Shown: positions 1-5,123 of the stretch, piece after piece
How positions within the stretch are numbered: position 1 is the stretch's first letter
How the letters are laid out: each line of letters starts with the position of its first letter
Origin: an uncultured Clostridia bacterium
GTDB lineage: Bacteria; Bacillota; Clostridia; Oscillospirales; CAG-272
Reading direction: 5' to 3'
Length of the DNA: 11,722 nucleotides
NCBI GenBank assembly: GCA_947304475.1
Contig: CAMZBE010000012.1
Coordinates: 1 to 11,722, forward strand
Notes under the pieces: model-generated
The model's input: the letters and a program-made list of their open reading frames with translations, nothing else
Told to the model about the DNA's origin: nothing
Databases searched by the model: none
Position numbers and translations under genes: made by a program

Positions 1-262
1 GCAGCCCGTCAAGTTGGTCAAAATCCGAAAGCAACCGTTCGACCTCGTCCCGCGTCAGGTCAAAGACCAGATCGGAGCGCCCGACCGTGACGTTCTTTCC
101 CGAGAGCCGGGCGAACACGTCCCCGACGTCGAGCGGATCGGCCGGCGCAGAGATCGTCGCGGTCGCTCCGGTCGTCCCCGTCCCGGTCTTCCCGAACGAG
201 CAGGAGACCGTCGCGAGTATCAGCACCGTCAAAAGCAAAGCGGAGAGTATGCGTTTCAACAT
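1..262 (-). CDS. Putative lipoprotein, N-terminal part (runs off the window)
   Basis: Only the first 87 residues are present; the gene continues past the left edge. The start ATG (260-262) has a GAGGAA ribosome binding site about 8 nt upstream. The protein opens with a short basic start (MLKR), a hydrophobic stretch of about 15 residues, then a Cys at position 21 in the context LATVSC, followed by a Gly/Thr-rich linker. This is the layout of a lipoprotein signal peptide, although the residues before the Cys do not match the strict lipobox. The mature part visible is mixed and charged and I do not recognise a domain. It starts 21 bp after the radical SAM gene stop, so the two are probably co-transcribed. 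Function unknown; a secreted, membrane-anchored protein is an inference from the signal only. Confidence 0.75.
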   Translation of the reverse strand, partial: MLKRILSALLLTVLILATVSCSFGKTGTGTTGATATISAPADPLDVGDVFARLSGKNVTVGRSDLVFDLTRDEVERLLSDFDQLDGL

Positions 263-283
263 TCGGTATTCCTCACGGTTTTG

Positions 284-1189
284 TCATTTCTTCAGAACGC
301 CCGTCAGGTCAAAGGCGGGGATAAAACTCTCGGCGGCGGAGGCGCGTTCCTGGGTGTAGCCGCGCTCGACGCCGAGCGAGACGGCGTGATCGACGAAGGA
401 CGCGTATTCCCGGTCGGTGACGCGGCGGTCGAGCGGAGAGGGAAGCCCCGGCTGCGGGGTGTACTGCCGCATCAGACTGTAGATCACGGAATTTCCGCAC
501 GCGCGGTACACGCGCGAAAGCGCCGTCTTGGCTTCGAGCAGATGCCCCGGCAGAAGGAGCAGGCGCACGACCGTCCCGCGGAGCAGGCGTCCGTCGGGGG
601 CAAAGACCGGTTCGCCCGAAATAGTAAGCATCTTTTTGATCGCTTCAAGCGCCACGGTCGGATAATCCGGCGCGTGCGAGTACGCGGTCGCCGTTTCGTC
701 GGTCGCGTACTTGAAATCGGGAAGAAAGATATCGGCGTAGCCCTTCAGGGCGTCGAGGGTTTCTTTGGTCTCGTAGCCGCCGGAGTTCCAGACCACGGGG
801 AGCGCAAGTCCGTTCGCCCGCGAGAGGTCGAGGGCGGACAGGATCGAGGGGAGATAGTGCGTCCCGGTCACAAGGTTAATATTCGCCGCACCCGAAGATT
901 GCAGTTCAAGGAAGATCTCGGAGAGCCGTCCGACCGTGATCTCCGCCCCCGCCTCACCGCGCGAGATCGCCCGGTTCTGACAGTAGACGCAGCCAAGCCC
1001 GCAGCCCGAAAAGAAAACGGTGCCCGATCCGTGCTCCCCGACGAGACAGGGCTCCTCCCAAAGGTGGAGCGCGGCGCGCGCGACGCGAAGTTCCGCCCCG
1101 ACGTGGCAGACGCCGGTTTTCCCCGCAGTGCGGTCGACGCCGCAGGCGCGGGGGCAGAGCCGGCAGGCACGGTATGCGTCGAGCGTCAC
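284..1189 (-). CDS. PflX-type radical SAM protein (COG1313-like)
   Basis: A 301-residue protein with a radical SAM CxxxCxxC motif (C63, C67, C70, in SGCGLGCVYCQN) that should bind the [4Fe-4S] cluster cleaving S-adenosylmethionine. Upstream is a second cysteine group (C9, C12, C16, C28, in CRLCPRACGVDR) followed by a TGVC motif and the WEEPC stretch, all typical of the PflX group of proteins resembling pyruvate formate-lyase activating enzyme. The substrate of this family is not established; it should not be called a PFL activase without evidence, and no glycyl radical enzyme is visible in the window. The start is GTG (1187-1189) with AGGAGAGG about 7 nt upstream. It is transcribed from a perfect-consensus promoter (1224-1252) and is followed closely by the lipoprotein gene. 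The family call is firm; the function is open. Confidence 0.9.
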   Translation of the reverse strand: MTLDAYRACRLCPRACGVDRTAGKTGVCHVGAELRVARAALHLWEEPCLVGEHGSGTVFFSGCGLGCVYCQNRAISRGEAGAEITVGRLSEIFLELQSSGAANINLVTGTHYLPSILSALDLSRANGLALPVVWNSGGYETKETLDALKGYADIFLPDFKYATDETATAYSHAPDYPTVALEAIKKMLTISGEPVFAPDGRLLRGTVVRLLLLPGHLLEAKTALSRVYRACGNSVIYSLMRQYTPQPGLPSPLDRRVTDREYASFVDHAVSLGVERGYTQERASAAESFIPAFDLTGVLKK

Positions 1190-1223
1190 GGCGTTCCTCT
1201 CCTTGAAATATTATATCTATTCT

Positions 1224-1252
1224 ATTATAGAAGAAAAAAACGCTTTTGTCAA
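1224..1252 (-). promoter_or_regulatory. Consensus sigma-A promoter of the radical SAM gene
   Basis: On the minus strand TTGACA (1247-1252) and TATAAT (1224-1229) are separated by exactly 17 bp, a full match to the sigma-A/sigma-70 consensus. The T-rich spacer leads to a leader of about 30 nt before the GTG start. It suggests strong, largely constitutive expression unless a repressor acts. Confidence 0.85.
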
Positions 1253-1331
1253 TCCGCGCGCGCACCTGCGAGAGTATTTTTTGTTCTTTTTTGCCGACTT
1301 TCGCTTTTTTGCTCTTTTTTTCGGGAAATGG

Positions 1332-1360
1332 TGGAAAAAACGAAAGCGGTGTGCTATAAT
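1332..1360 (+). promoter_or_regulatory. Promoter of the pyridoxal kinase operon
   Basis: An extended -10 (TGCTATAAT, TATAAT at 1355-1360) lies 17 bp after a weak -35 (TGGAAA, 1332-1337). It is divergent from the radical SAM promoter about 80 bp away. The leader of roughly 45 nt carries a GC-rich hairpin (1380-1397) before the start codon. Confidence 0.75.
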
Positions 1361-1379
1361 ACTGTCCGAAGTTTTAAAG

Positions 1380-1409
1380 CGTCCGCCGGAGCGGACGGAA
1401 AGAGGCGGA
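1380..1409 (+). promoter_or_regulatory. Leader hairpin with an alternative pairing to the Shine-Dalgarno region
   Basis: CGTCCGC (1380-1386) pairs with GCGGACG (1391-1397) around a CGGA loop. The overlapping TCCGCC (1382-1387) could instead pair with GGCGGA (1404-1409), which covers the purine-rich ribosome binding region of the kinase. The two pairings exclude each other. No T-tract follows, so it is not a terminator. A regulatory role is inference only. Confidence 0.35.
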
Positions 1410-1413
1410 ACCA

Positions 1414-2268
1414 ATGTACCATACCCCGATCCAAAAACGCGTTTTGACCGTCGAGGACATTTCCTGTTTCGGGAAGTGTTCGACGACCGTCGCCCTGCCG
1501 ATCCTTTCGGCGATGGGGCACGAGACGGTGATCCTTCCCACCGCCGTTTTATCCACCCACACGGGGGGGTTTACGGGTTATACGGTGCGTGATCTTACCG
1601 ACGACATCCAACCGATCTCCGAACATTGGAAAAAGACCGGGATCGGTTTCGACTGCATTTACACCGGTTATCTCTGCAAGGGAAGGCAGGTCGCCCTGGT
1701 CTCGGAACTGATCGACCGAGTGGCGGACGAGGGGACGCTTCTGGTCGTCGATCCCGCGATGGCGGACAACGGAAAGTTCTACTGGGGCTTTGATTCCGAC
1801 CACGCCGCCGATATGATGGGACTGTGCAAAAAGTCGGCGGTCGCCACCCCGAACGTCACAGAGGCGTGCTTCATGCTCGGTGAGGAGTACCCCGCAAGCG
1901 GCTATGACCGCGCGTTCATCGACGGATTGATCGAGCGGCTTGTCAAGGCGGGCTGCCGGAGCGTGGTGCTGACCAGCGTCAGGTGCGGCGACGAGTACGG
2001 CATCGTGGGTTACGACGCCGGGCGGGGAGAGATCTTCTCGTATTTCCACGAGCGGATCGACGCCCCGATCCACGGCACGGGCGACGTCTTTACCTCGGTG
2101 ATGGTCGGTTATATCCTGTCGGGTAAACCGCTCGAAACCGCGGCGCGTCTTGCCGCCGACTACGTGCGCGAAACGGTGCAGGTCACCTACCCCTATCTTG
2201 CCGAACACCCCTACGGTTTGTTATTTGAGAAAACGATCGGGAAACTGATCCCGAAGGACGGAGAATGA
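1414..2268 (+). CDS. Pyridoxal/pyridoxamine kinase, PdxY/PdxK-like
   Basis: A 284-residue ribokinase-fold kinase that phosphorylates the 5'-hydroxyl of pyridoxal, pyridoxamine or pyridoxine in the vitamin B6 salvage pathway in the cytoplasm. Visible family features are the N-terminal EDISCFGKCS segment (14-23), the substrate-side STHTGGFTGYT segment (47-57), VDPAMADNG (112-120), TPNVTEA (145-151) and the anion-hole GTGD motif (221-224) with the catalytic Asp224. Length fits PdxY-type enzymes. The ATG at 1414 is preceded by a GAGGCGG site. The gene heads a transcription unit with the hydrolase at 2265, whose start overlaps its stop. Clostridial genomes usually annotate this type as pyridoxamine kinase; which B6 vitamer is preferred cannot be told from sequence, so no symbol is assigned. 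Confidence 0.93.
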   Translation: MYHTPIQKRVLTVEDISCFGKCSTTVALPILSAMGHETVILPTAVLSTHTGGFTGYTVRDLTDDIQPISEHWKKTGIGFDCIYTGYLCKGRQVALVSELIDRVADEGTLLVVDPAMADNGKFYWGFDSDHAADMMGLCKKSAVATPNVTEACFMLGEEYPASGYDRAFIDGLIERLVKAGCRSVVLTSVRCGDEYGIVGYDAGRGEIFSYFHERIDAPIHGTGDVFTSVMVGYILSGKPLETAARLAADYVRETVQVTYPYLAEHPYGLLFEKTIGKLIPKDGE

Positions 2269-3062
2269 AAATGGAACTCAAAGTTTGCACCTTTAACGTC
2301 AGAAGCGTCTACGTCGGAGAGGACGGCGTCAACTCGTTTCTCTTCCGCTCGGGCATGATTCTCGAGAAGATCCGTCGGGAGTCGCCCGACCTGATCTGCT
2401 TTCAGGAAGTGATCGATCCGATCCGCGAGTTCTTCAACAATCATCTGGACGGTTACGATCTTTACGGCTACGGCAGAAACGCCGACCGGCGCGGAGAGGG
2501 CGTCACCATCGCGGTCAGACACGGACTGTTCACCCTGATCTCATTCGAGAGTTTCTGGCTCAGTCCGACGCCGAACGTTCCCGCGACGCGTTATCCCGGA
2601 CAGAGTTCCTGCCCGCGGATCTGCCCGGTCGCCGTTTTCATGACCAAAGAGGGAAAACTGCTCCGCGTCGCCGGCATCCATCTTGATCACGTCTCGAACG
2701 ACGCCCGCATCCTCGGCATCAAACTGGTCATGGAGTATCTCACTAAAAAACAAACCGAACTGACCTGCGACGCGACGCTGGTCCTCGGCGACTTCAACGC
2801 CCGCGAGACCTCGGCGACCATGAAATGGGTGGACGAAAACACGGTCTTCCCGCTGGTCGAGGTCACGAAGAACAGCGGTCCCACCTTCCACTGGTGGGGA
2901 CGGCTGGTGCCGGGCAGCAAAGACGAGCCGCGCAAGATCGACTTCATCTACCTTGATCCCGAAAGCGCCAAGTCCGCCCGCGACCTTGACGTCTGGAAAG
3001 ACGAAGAGCAGGGGATCTTTCTTTCGGATCACTATCCGTTCACGATCAAATTTGATCTGTAA
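2265..3062 (+). CDS. Endonuclease/exonuclease/phosphatase (EEP) family hydrolase
   Basis: A 265-residue protein of the EEP (DNase I/exonuclease III-like) fold, a Mg-dependent phosphodiesterase or phosphomonoesterase family. The characteristic blocks are present in order: TFNVRS with Asn11, CFQEV with Glu48, AGIHLDH with His139/Asp141, LGDFNA with Asp176 and Asn178, KIDFIYL, and SDHYP with Asp255-His256. No signal peptide is seen, so it is probably cytoplasmic. Members cleave nucleic acids, sphingomyelin, inositol phosphates or other phosphoesters; the substrate cannot be read from the sequence. The ATG overlaps the kinase stop (ATGA), indicating translational coupling; a second in-frame ATG at 2271 is an alternative start. 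Pairing with a B6 kinase might mean a phosphoester linked to the same pathway, but that is speculation. Confidence 0.88.
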   Translation: MKMELKVCTFNVRSVYVGEDGVNSFLFRSGMILEKIRRESPDLICFQEVIDPIREFFNNHLDGYDLYGYGRNADRRGEGVTIAVRHGLFTLISFESFWLSPTPNVPATRYPGQSSCPRICPVAVFMTKEGKLLRVAGIHLDHVSNDARILGIKLVMEYLTKKQTELTCDATLVLGDFNARETSATMKWVDENTVFPLVEVTKNSGPTFHWWGRLVPGSKDEPRKIDFIYLDPESAKSARDLDVWKDEEQGIFLSDHYPFTIKFDL

Positions 3063-3096
3063 TTTCAGGGAAAATTGCAACCGCCCCCACCTTTTG

Positions 3097-3125
3097 AAAG
3101 GAGCCGGGCAAGCCCGGGAAACGCC
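3097..3125 (+). promoter_or_regulatory. Ribosome binding site separated from ATG by a hairpin
   Basis: AAAGGAG (3097-3103) is 22 nt from the ATG at 3126, too far for a linear spacing. Exactly between them lies CCGGGCAAGCCCGG (3104-3117), a 5-bp GC stem with a 4-nt loop. If folded, it leaves 8 nt (GAAACGCC) between the site and the ATG, an optimal distance. No in-frame ATG, GTG or TTG occurs between the site and 3126. Confidence 0.55.
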
Positions 3126-3638
3126 ATGCCGAACAAGAAAAACAGAAGCGGTTTTCTCCCGTTCTTGCCGCTGATCGCCGCGCTCCTCGGAGCCGTCGCG
3201 GCGGTGCTCGGACTTGTCCTGCGCTACGCCGATCTGCTGTCGAAAGACCTGCTCGGAGAGATCGAACGGACGTCGCGCACGCTCTCCGAGTGGGGAACTC
3301 AGCACGACGCGCTCCGCGAACTCGGGGAGAAAGGGTACGCCTACTTCGGGGCAGCGCGCGGGTTCGCGTGGGTGATCGCGATCGCGTCGGTCGCGGTTTC
3401 CCTTCTGCTTCTGTATTCCCGTTTCGACCGGTCGAAGGGCACGTCCTGGTTTATCGCAGGCGCGGGCGCGCTGCTCGTTCTTTCGTCGATCATCGCGTTC
3501 CTATTCGCCGTTCTGTTCTCGGTCTCAGCCGAGACCGAAAGTTCCCGCGTCCTGCTCTCGGTGGCGCCCTACTGTACGCTTGCGGGCGGGACGGTCACCG
3601 GCTCGCTTGCGTTCTTCACCGTCCGCCGCGATCTCTGA
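3126..3638 (+). CDS. Four-helix membrane protein, paralogue 1
   Basis: A 170-residue protein with four predicted membrane helices: about 10-32, 80-97, 107-131 and 143-165. A polar, charged segment of about 45 residues joins helices 1 and 2 and a short Ser/Glu loop joins 3 and 4. I do not recognise a named family. The layout and short matches (FAWV at the start of helix 2, an AGAL-type helix 3, a Gly-rich helix 4 with LAGG) relate it to the proteins at 3749, 4385 and 5124-6248, of which it is the most diverged. The start at 3126 is chosen because the upstream in-frame TTG (3075) would add a Pro-rich tail and ignore the strong AAAGGAG at 3097. It lies 63 bp after the EEP gene with no terminator between, so it probably shares the pdx transcript, and ends in the terminator at 3618. 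Confidence 0.75.
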   Translation: MPNKKNRSGFLPFLPLIAALLGAVAAVLGLVLRYADLLSKDLLGEIERTSRTLSEWGTQHDALRELGEKGYAYFGAARGFAWVIAIASVAVSLLLLYSRFDRSKGTSWFIAGAGALLVLSSIIAFLFAVLFSVSAETESSRVLLSVAPYCTLAGGTVTGSLAFFTVRRDL

Positions 3639-3660
3639 TCCCGGACGGTTTTTTCTTTTT
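3618..3660 (+). terminator. Intrinsic terminator overlapping the end of the 3126 gene
   Basis: ACCGTCCG (3618-3625) pairs with CGGACGGT (3642-3649) over a 16-nt loop that contains the stop codon, followed by a T-rich run (TTTTTTCTTTTTTT). It closes the transcription unit that starts at 1360. Confidence 0.75.
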
Positions 3661-3674
3661 TTCTGCCTTTTCTC

Positions 3675-3703
3675 TTGCTTTCCTTGACGATCCGTGCTAT
3701 ACT
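3675..3703 (+). promoter_or_regulatory. Promoter of membrane paralogue 2
   Basis: TTGCTT (3675-3680), a 17-bp spacer and an extended -10 TGCTATACT (TATACT at 3698-3703). The arrangement closely matches the promoter of the next gene (4314-4342). A second, overlapping possibility is TTGACG (3684-3689) with TATATA (3705-3710), but its 15-bp spacer is poorer. Confidence 0.7.
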
Positions 3704-3717
3704 GTATATACAATAAG

Positions 3718-3743
3718 CGGAGAAAAACTCCGTCGAAAGGAGA
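3718..3743 (+). promoter_or_regulatory. Leader hairpin plus Shine-Dalgarno, shared with paralogue 3
   Basis: CGGAG-AAAAA-CTCCG forms a 5-bp hairpin just before the AAAGGAGA ribosome binding site (3737-3744). The CTCC arm could alternatively pair with the GGAG of the binding site itself. The same order of elements, with compensating wobble pairs, precedes the gene at 4385. A regulatory function is inference. Confidence 0.4.
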
Positions 3744-3748
3744 GCATT

Positions 3749-4228
3749 ATGTCCAAAAAAACCACGTTTAACCTCAAAACTCTGATCCTGTGCGCTATCA
3801 TCATCGTCGGTCTCGTCCTCACCATCGTCGGCTTCGTCGGGAATTTCCTGAAGGCGGACGGTCAGATCGTCGGCTTCGGCGGCTCGTCCACCGTGAAACT
3901 GTCTGATCTGGATAAGGACTTCGAGGGCTTCACCGTGACCAACATCTTCGCGTGGGTGACCTTTATTCTCGCGATCGTCGTGACCGTCCTTTTTGCGGTT
4001 GCGAAATTCCTCGGGATCAAGGAACTCAATATGATCGTCGCTCTCGCCGGCGCTCTGACCGTCGTTGCCGCGATCCTCGTCTTCATCTTCGCGATCGTGA
4101 TGGCAAGCAAGAACAGTTCCGATGCCGGGATTGCTTCTCTTAAGTACACGATCTCTGCCGGTCCGATCCTGATGCTCGCGGGCGGGCTGCTTGCCGGCGG
4201 CGCCGCTGCCGTTTCGGCGAAGTTCTGA
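3749..4228 (+). CDS. Four-helix membrane protein, paralogue 2
   Basis: A 159-residue, very hydrophobic protein with four predicted helices: about 10-34, 66-87, 94-118 and 134-154. Between helices 1 and 2 is a polar loop with SDLDKDFEGF. No catalytic motif or known domain is recognised. It is the closest relative of the large minus-strand protein at 5124-6248: over residues 58-116 a hand alignment gives 47 of 59 identical positions, and the DNA also matches in long runs. The start at 3749 has AAAGGAGA 5 nt upstream; the frame is open for a further 459 nt upstream but that stretch crosses the previous gene, its terminator and the promoter and is not coding. Monocistronic: it has its own promoter and terminator. 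Function unknown; the tetraspan layout suggests an envelope protein. Confidence 0.8.
   Translation: MSKKTTFNLKTLILCAIIIVGLVLTIVGFVGNFLKADGQIVGFGGSSTVKLSDLDKDFEGFTVTNIFAWVTFILAIVVTVLFAVAKFLGIKELNMIVALAGALTVVAAILVFIFAIVMASKNSSDAGIASLKYTISAGPILMLAGGLLAGGAAAVSAKF
3920..4096 (+). repeat. Inverted paralogous segment, plus-strand copy (partner 5865-6041)
   Basis: Codes for residues 58-116 of the protein at 3749 and matches, in opposite orientation, 5865-6041 coding for residues 70-128 of the large paralogue. Exact shared DNA runs include a 26-nt match (4055-4080 with 5881-5906) and a 21-nt match (4013-4033 with 5928-5948). Identity at wobble positions shows fairly recent common origin or gene conversion. 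Confidence 0.8.
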
Positions 4229-4271
4229 AAGCCGAAAAAGACGCGAAAGAACGCGTTTTGACCACGTTTCA

Positions 4272-4310
4272 AAATCGGCGTCCCGAACGGGGCGCCGATT
4301 TTTGTTTTTT
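4272..4310 (+). terminator. Strong intrinsic terminator after paralogue 2
   Basis: A 13-bp stem (4272-4284 with 4289-4301, one G-U pair, loop GAAC) runs into a T-rich tract (TTTTTGTTTTTTTT). It separates this gene from the promoter of the next, which begins at 4314. Confidence 0.9.
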
Positions 4311-4313
4311 TTA

Positions 4314-4342
4314 TTGCATTTTACGGAAAGATATGTTATACT
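4314..4342 (+). promoter_or_regulatory. Promoter of membrane paralogue 3
   Basis: TTGCAT (4314-4319), a 17-bp spacer and TGTTATACT with TATACT at 4337-4342. The -35 core TTGC, spacer length, TG extension and TATACT all match the promoter at 3675-3703. Downstream, GCGGAG (4351-4356) pairs with CTCTGC (about 4364-4369) before the AAAGGAGA site, repeating the leader of paralogue 2. Confidence 0.72.
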
Positions 4343-4384
4343 ATTCTCGTGCGCGGAGTTTTACTCTGCCGAAAGGAGAACGTT

Positions 4385-4912
4385 ATGGCAATTTCTTCCG
4401 TCTCGGAAACGTCCAAAAAACTGTCCCGGCTTTTTGCCGTGCTGATCGTCCTGGGTTTGATTTTGACCGTCCTGGGTTTCTACGGCTCGATCGTTAAGCA
4501 AGCCGGAGCCCCCCTTGACTCCGGTCTGTCGCTCACCGAACTCGGAACGACGAACGAAGCGATGAAGAAGGAGGACGGCTCTACCCTGAAGGGGCTCGGT
4601 CCGCTCAAATTCTTCGCGAAAGCGGCGTTCATTTTCGCCATCGTGACCGTCGTCTGGTTCATTCTGCTGTGCGTTCTCTTCATCGACAATCCGGAACTGA
4701 TCTATCTCGTGATCGGCGGATTGACGATCCTTGCCGCGATCATGGTCTTTATCTTTTCGTTCGTCGTTCTGTCGAACTTCAAGGGAAGACCGGGCGCCTC
4801 CTTCGTGTTCGGGTACGGCGCGATCTTCCTTCCGCTCGGCGGTCTGTTCCTCGGCGGCGGCACCGCCGGCATGGCGCTTACCACTCCGAAGATCGAAACG
4901 CTGCATAACTGA
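4385..4912 (+). CDS. Four-helix membrane protein, paralogue 3
   Basis: A 175-residue protein with four predicted helices (about 14-35, 72-97, 102-124 and 138-165). The loop after helix 1 is longer than in paralogue 2, about 37 residues, and is rich in Ser, Thr and Glu (LTELGTTNEAMKKEDG). Helix 2 keeps an F-A-K-A-A-F-I-F-A-I-V-T-V-V pattern and helix 3 a GGLTILAAIMVFIFSFVVL pattern like the neighbours, but overall similarity is lower than between paralogue 2 and the 5124-6248 gene. The ATG at 4385 has AAAGGAGA 5 nt upstream; an upstream in-frame start at 4349 would lie within the leader hairpin region and is rejected. Own promoter and terminator. I do not recognise the family. Confidence 0.8.
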   Translation: MAISSVSETSKKLSRLFAVLIVLGLILTVLGFYGSIVKQAGAPLDSGLSLTELGTTNEAMKKEDGSTLKGLGPLKFFAKAAFIFAIVTVVWFILLCVLFIDNPELIYLVIGGLTILAAIMVFIFSFVVLSNFKGRPGASFVFGYGAIFLPLGGLFLGGGTAGMALTTPKIETLHN

Positions 4913-4946
4913 TCCGACGCCACGCGACACAAACCGAATATAACCG

Positions 4947-4977
4947 CGGCGCCCCTTCCGGGGCGCCGACGTTTTTT
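4947..4977 (+). terminator. Strong intrinsic terminator after paralogue 3
   Basis: CGGCGCCCC (4947-4955) pairs perfectly with GGGGCGCCG (4960-4968) around a TTCC loop, followed by ACG and TTTTTT (4972-4977). Confidence 0.9.
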
Positions 4978-4983
4978 CCTGTC

Positions 4984-5069
4984 CCTTTCTATCAAACTGA
5001 AAGGAACGGTAAACAAACAGTGCGATTCACAATACGGCATTTGCGTATAACTGTAATCGCCTTTTTTTT
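4984..5069. terminator. Terminator-like structured spacer between convergent genes
   Basis: This AT-richer spacer holds a weak hairpin, CCTTTC (4984-4989) with GAAAGG (4999-5004), and a nested structure with GCGATT (5022-5027)/AATCGC (5055-5060) outside and ATACG (5032-5036)/CGTAT (5044-5048) inside, followed on the plus strand by eight T (5062-5069). On the minus strand the outer stem is followed by ACTGTTTGTTTA. It may be a bidirectional terminator serving the minus-strand gene that ends at 5124; a small RNA is less likely as no promoter is visible. Confidence 0.4.
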
Positions 5070-5123
5070 ATATGCACAACTGTCATTGTTTATATTATTA
5101 AAAGAAACGGCGTCGGCAGGAGA

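Noticed and set aside
14..1447. A long open frame on the plus strand opposite the radical SAM gene
   Set aside because: Arg-rich, low-complexity translation with no recognisable domain; it is the antisense shadow of a GC-rich gene with clear family motifs and spans the divergent promoters.
3075..3125. TTG start for the 3126 membrane protein
   Set aside because: It would add a Pro-rich segment and leave the strong AAAGGAG at 3097 inside the coding region; an AGGGA before it is weaker.
3290..3748. Upstream extension of the 3749 gene in the same frame
   Set aside because: It would cross another gene, a terminator and a promoter; the ATG at 3749 has a well-placed AAAGGAGA.
4361..4930. Open frame of about 189 residues on the minus strand opposite paralogue 3
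   Set aside because: Highly charged shadow translation; it would cross the leader of the real gene.
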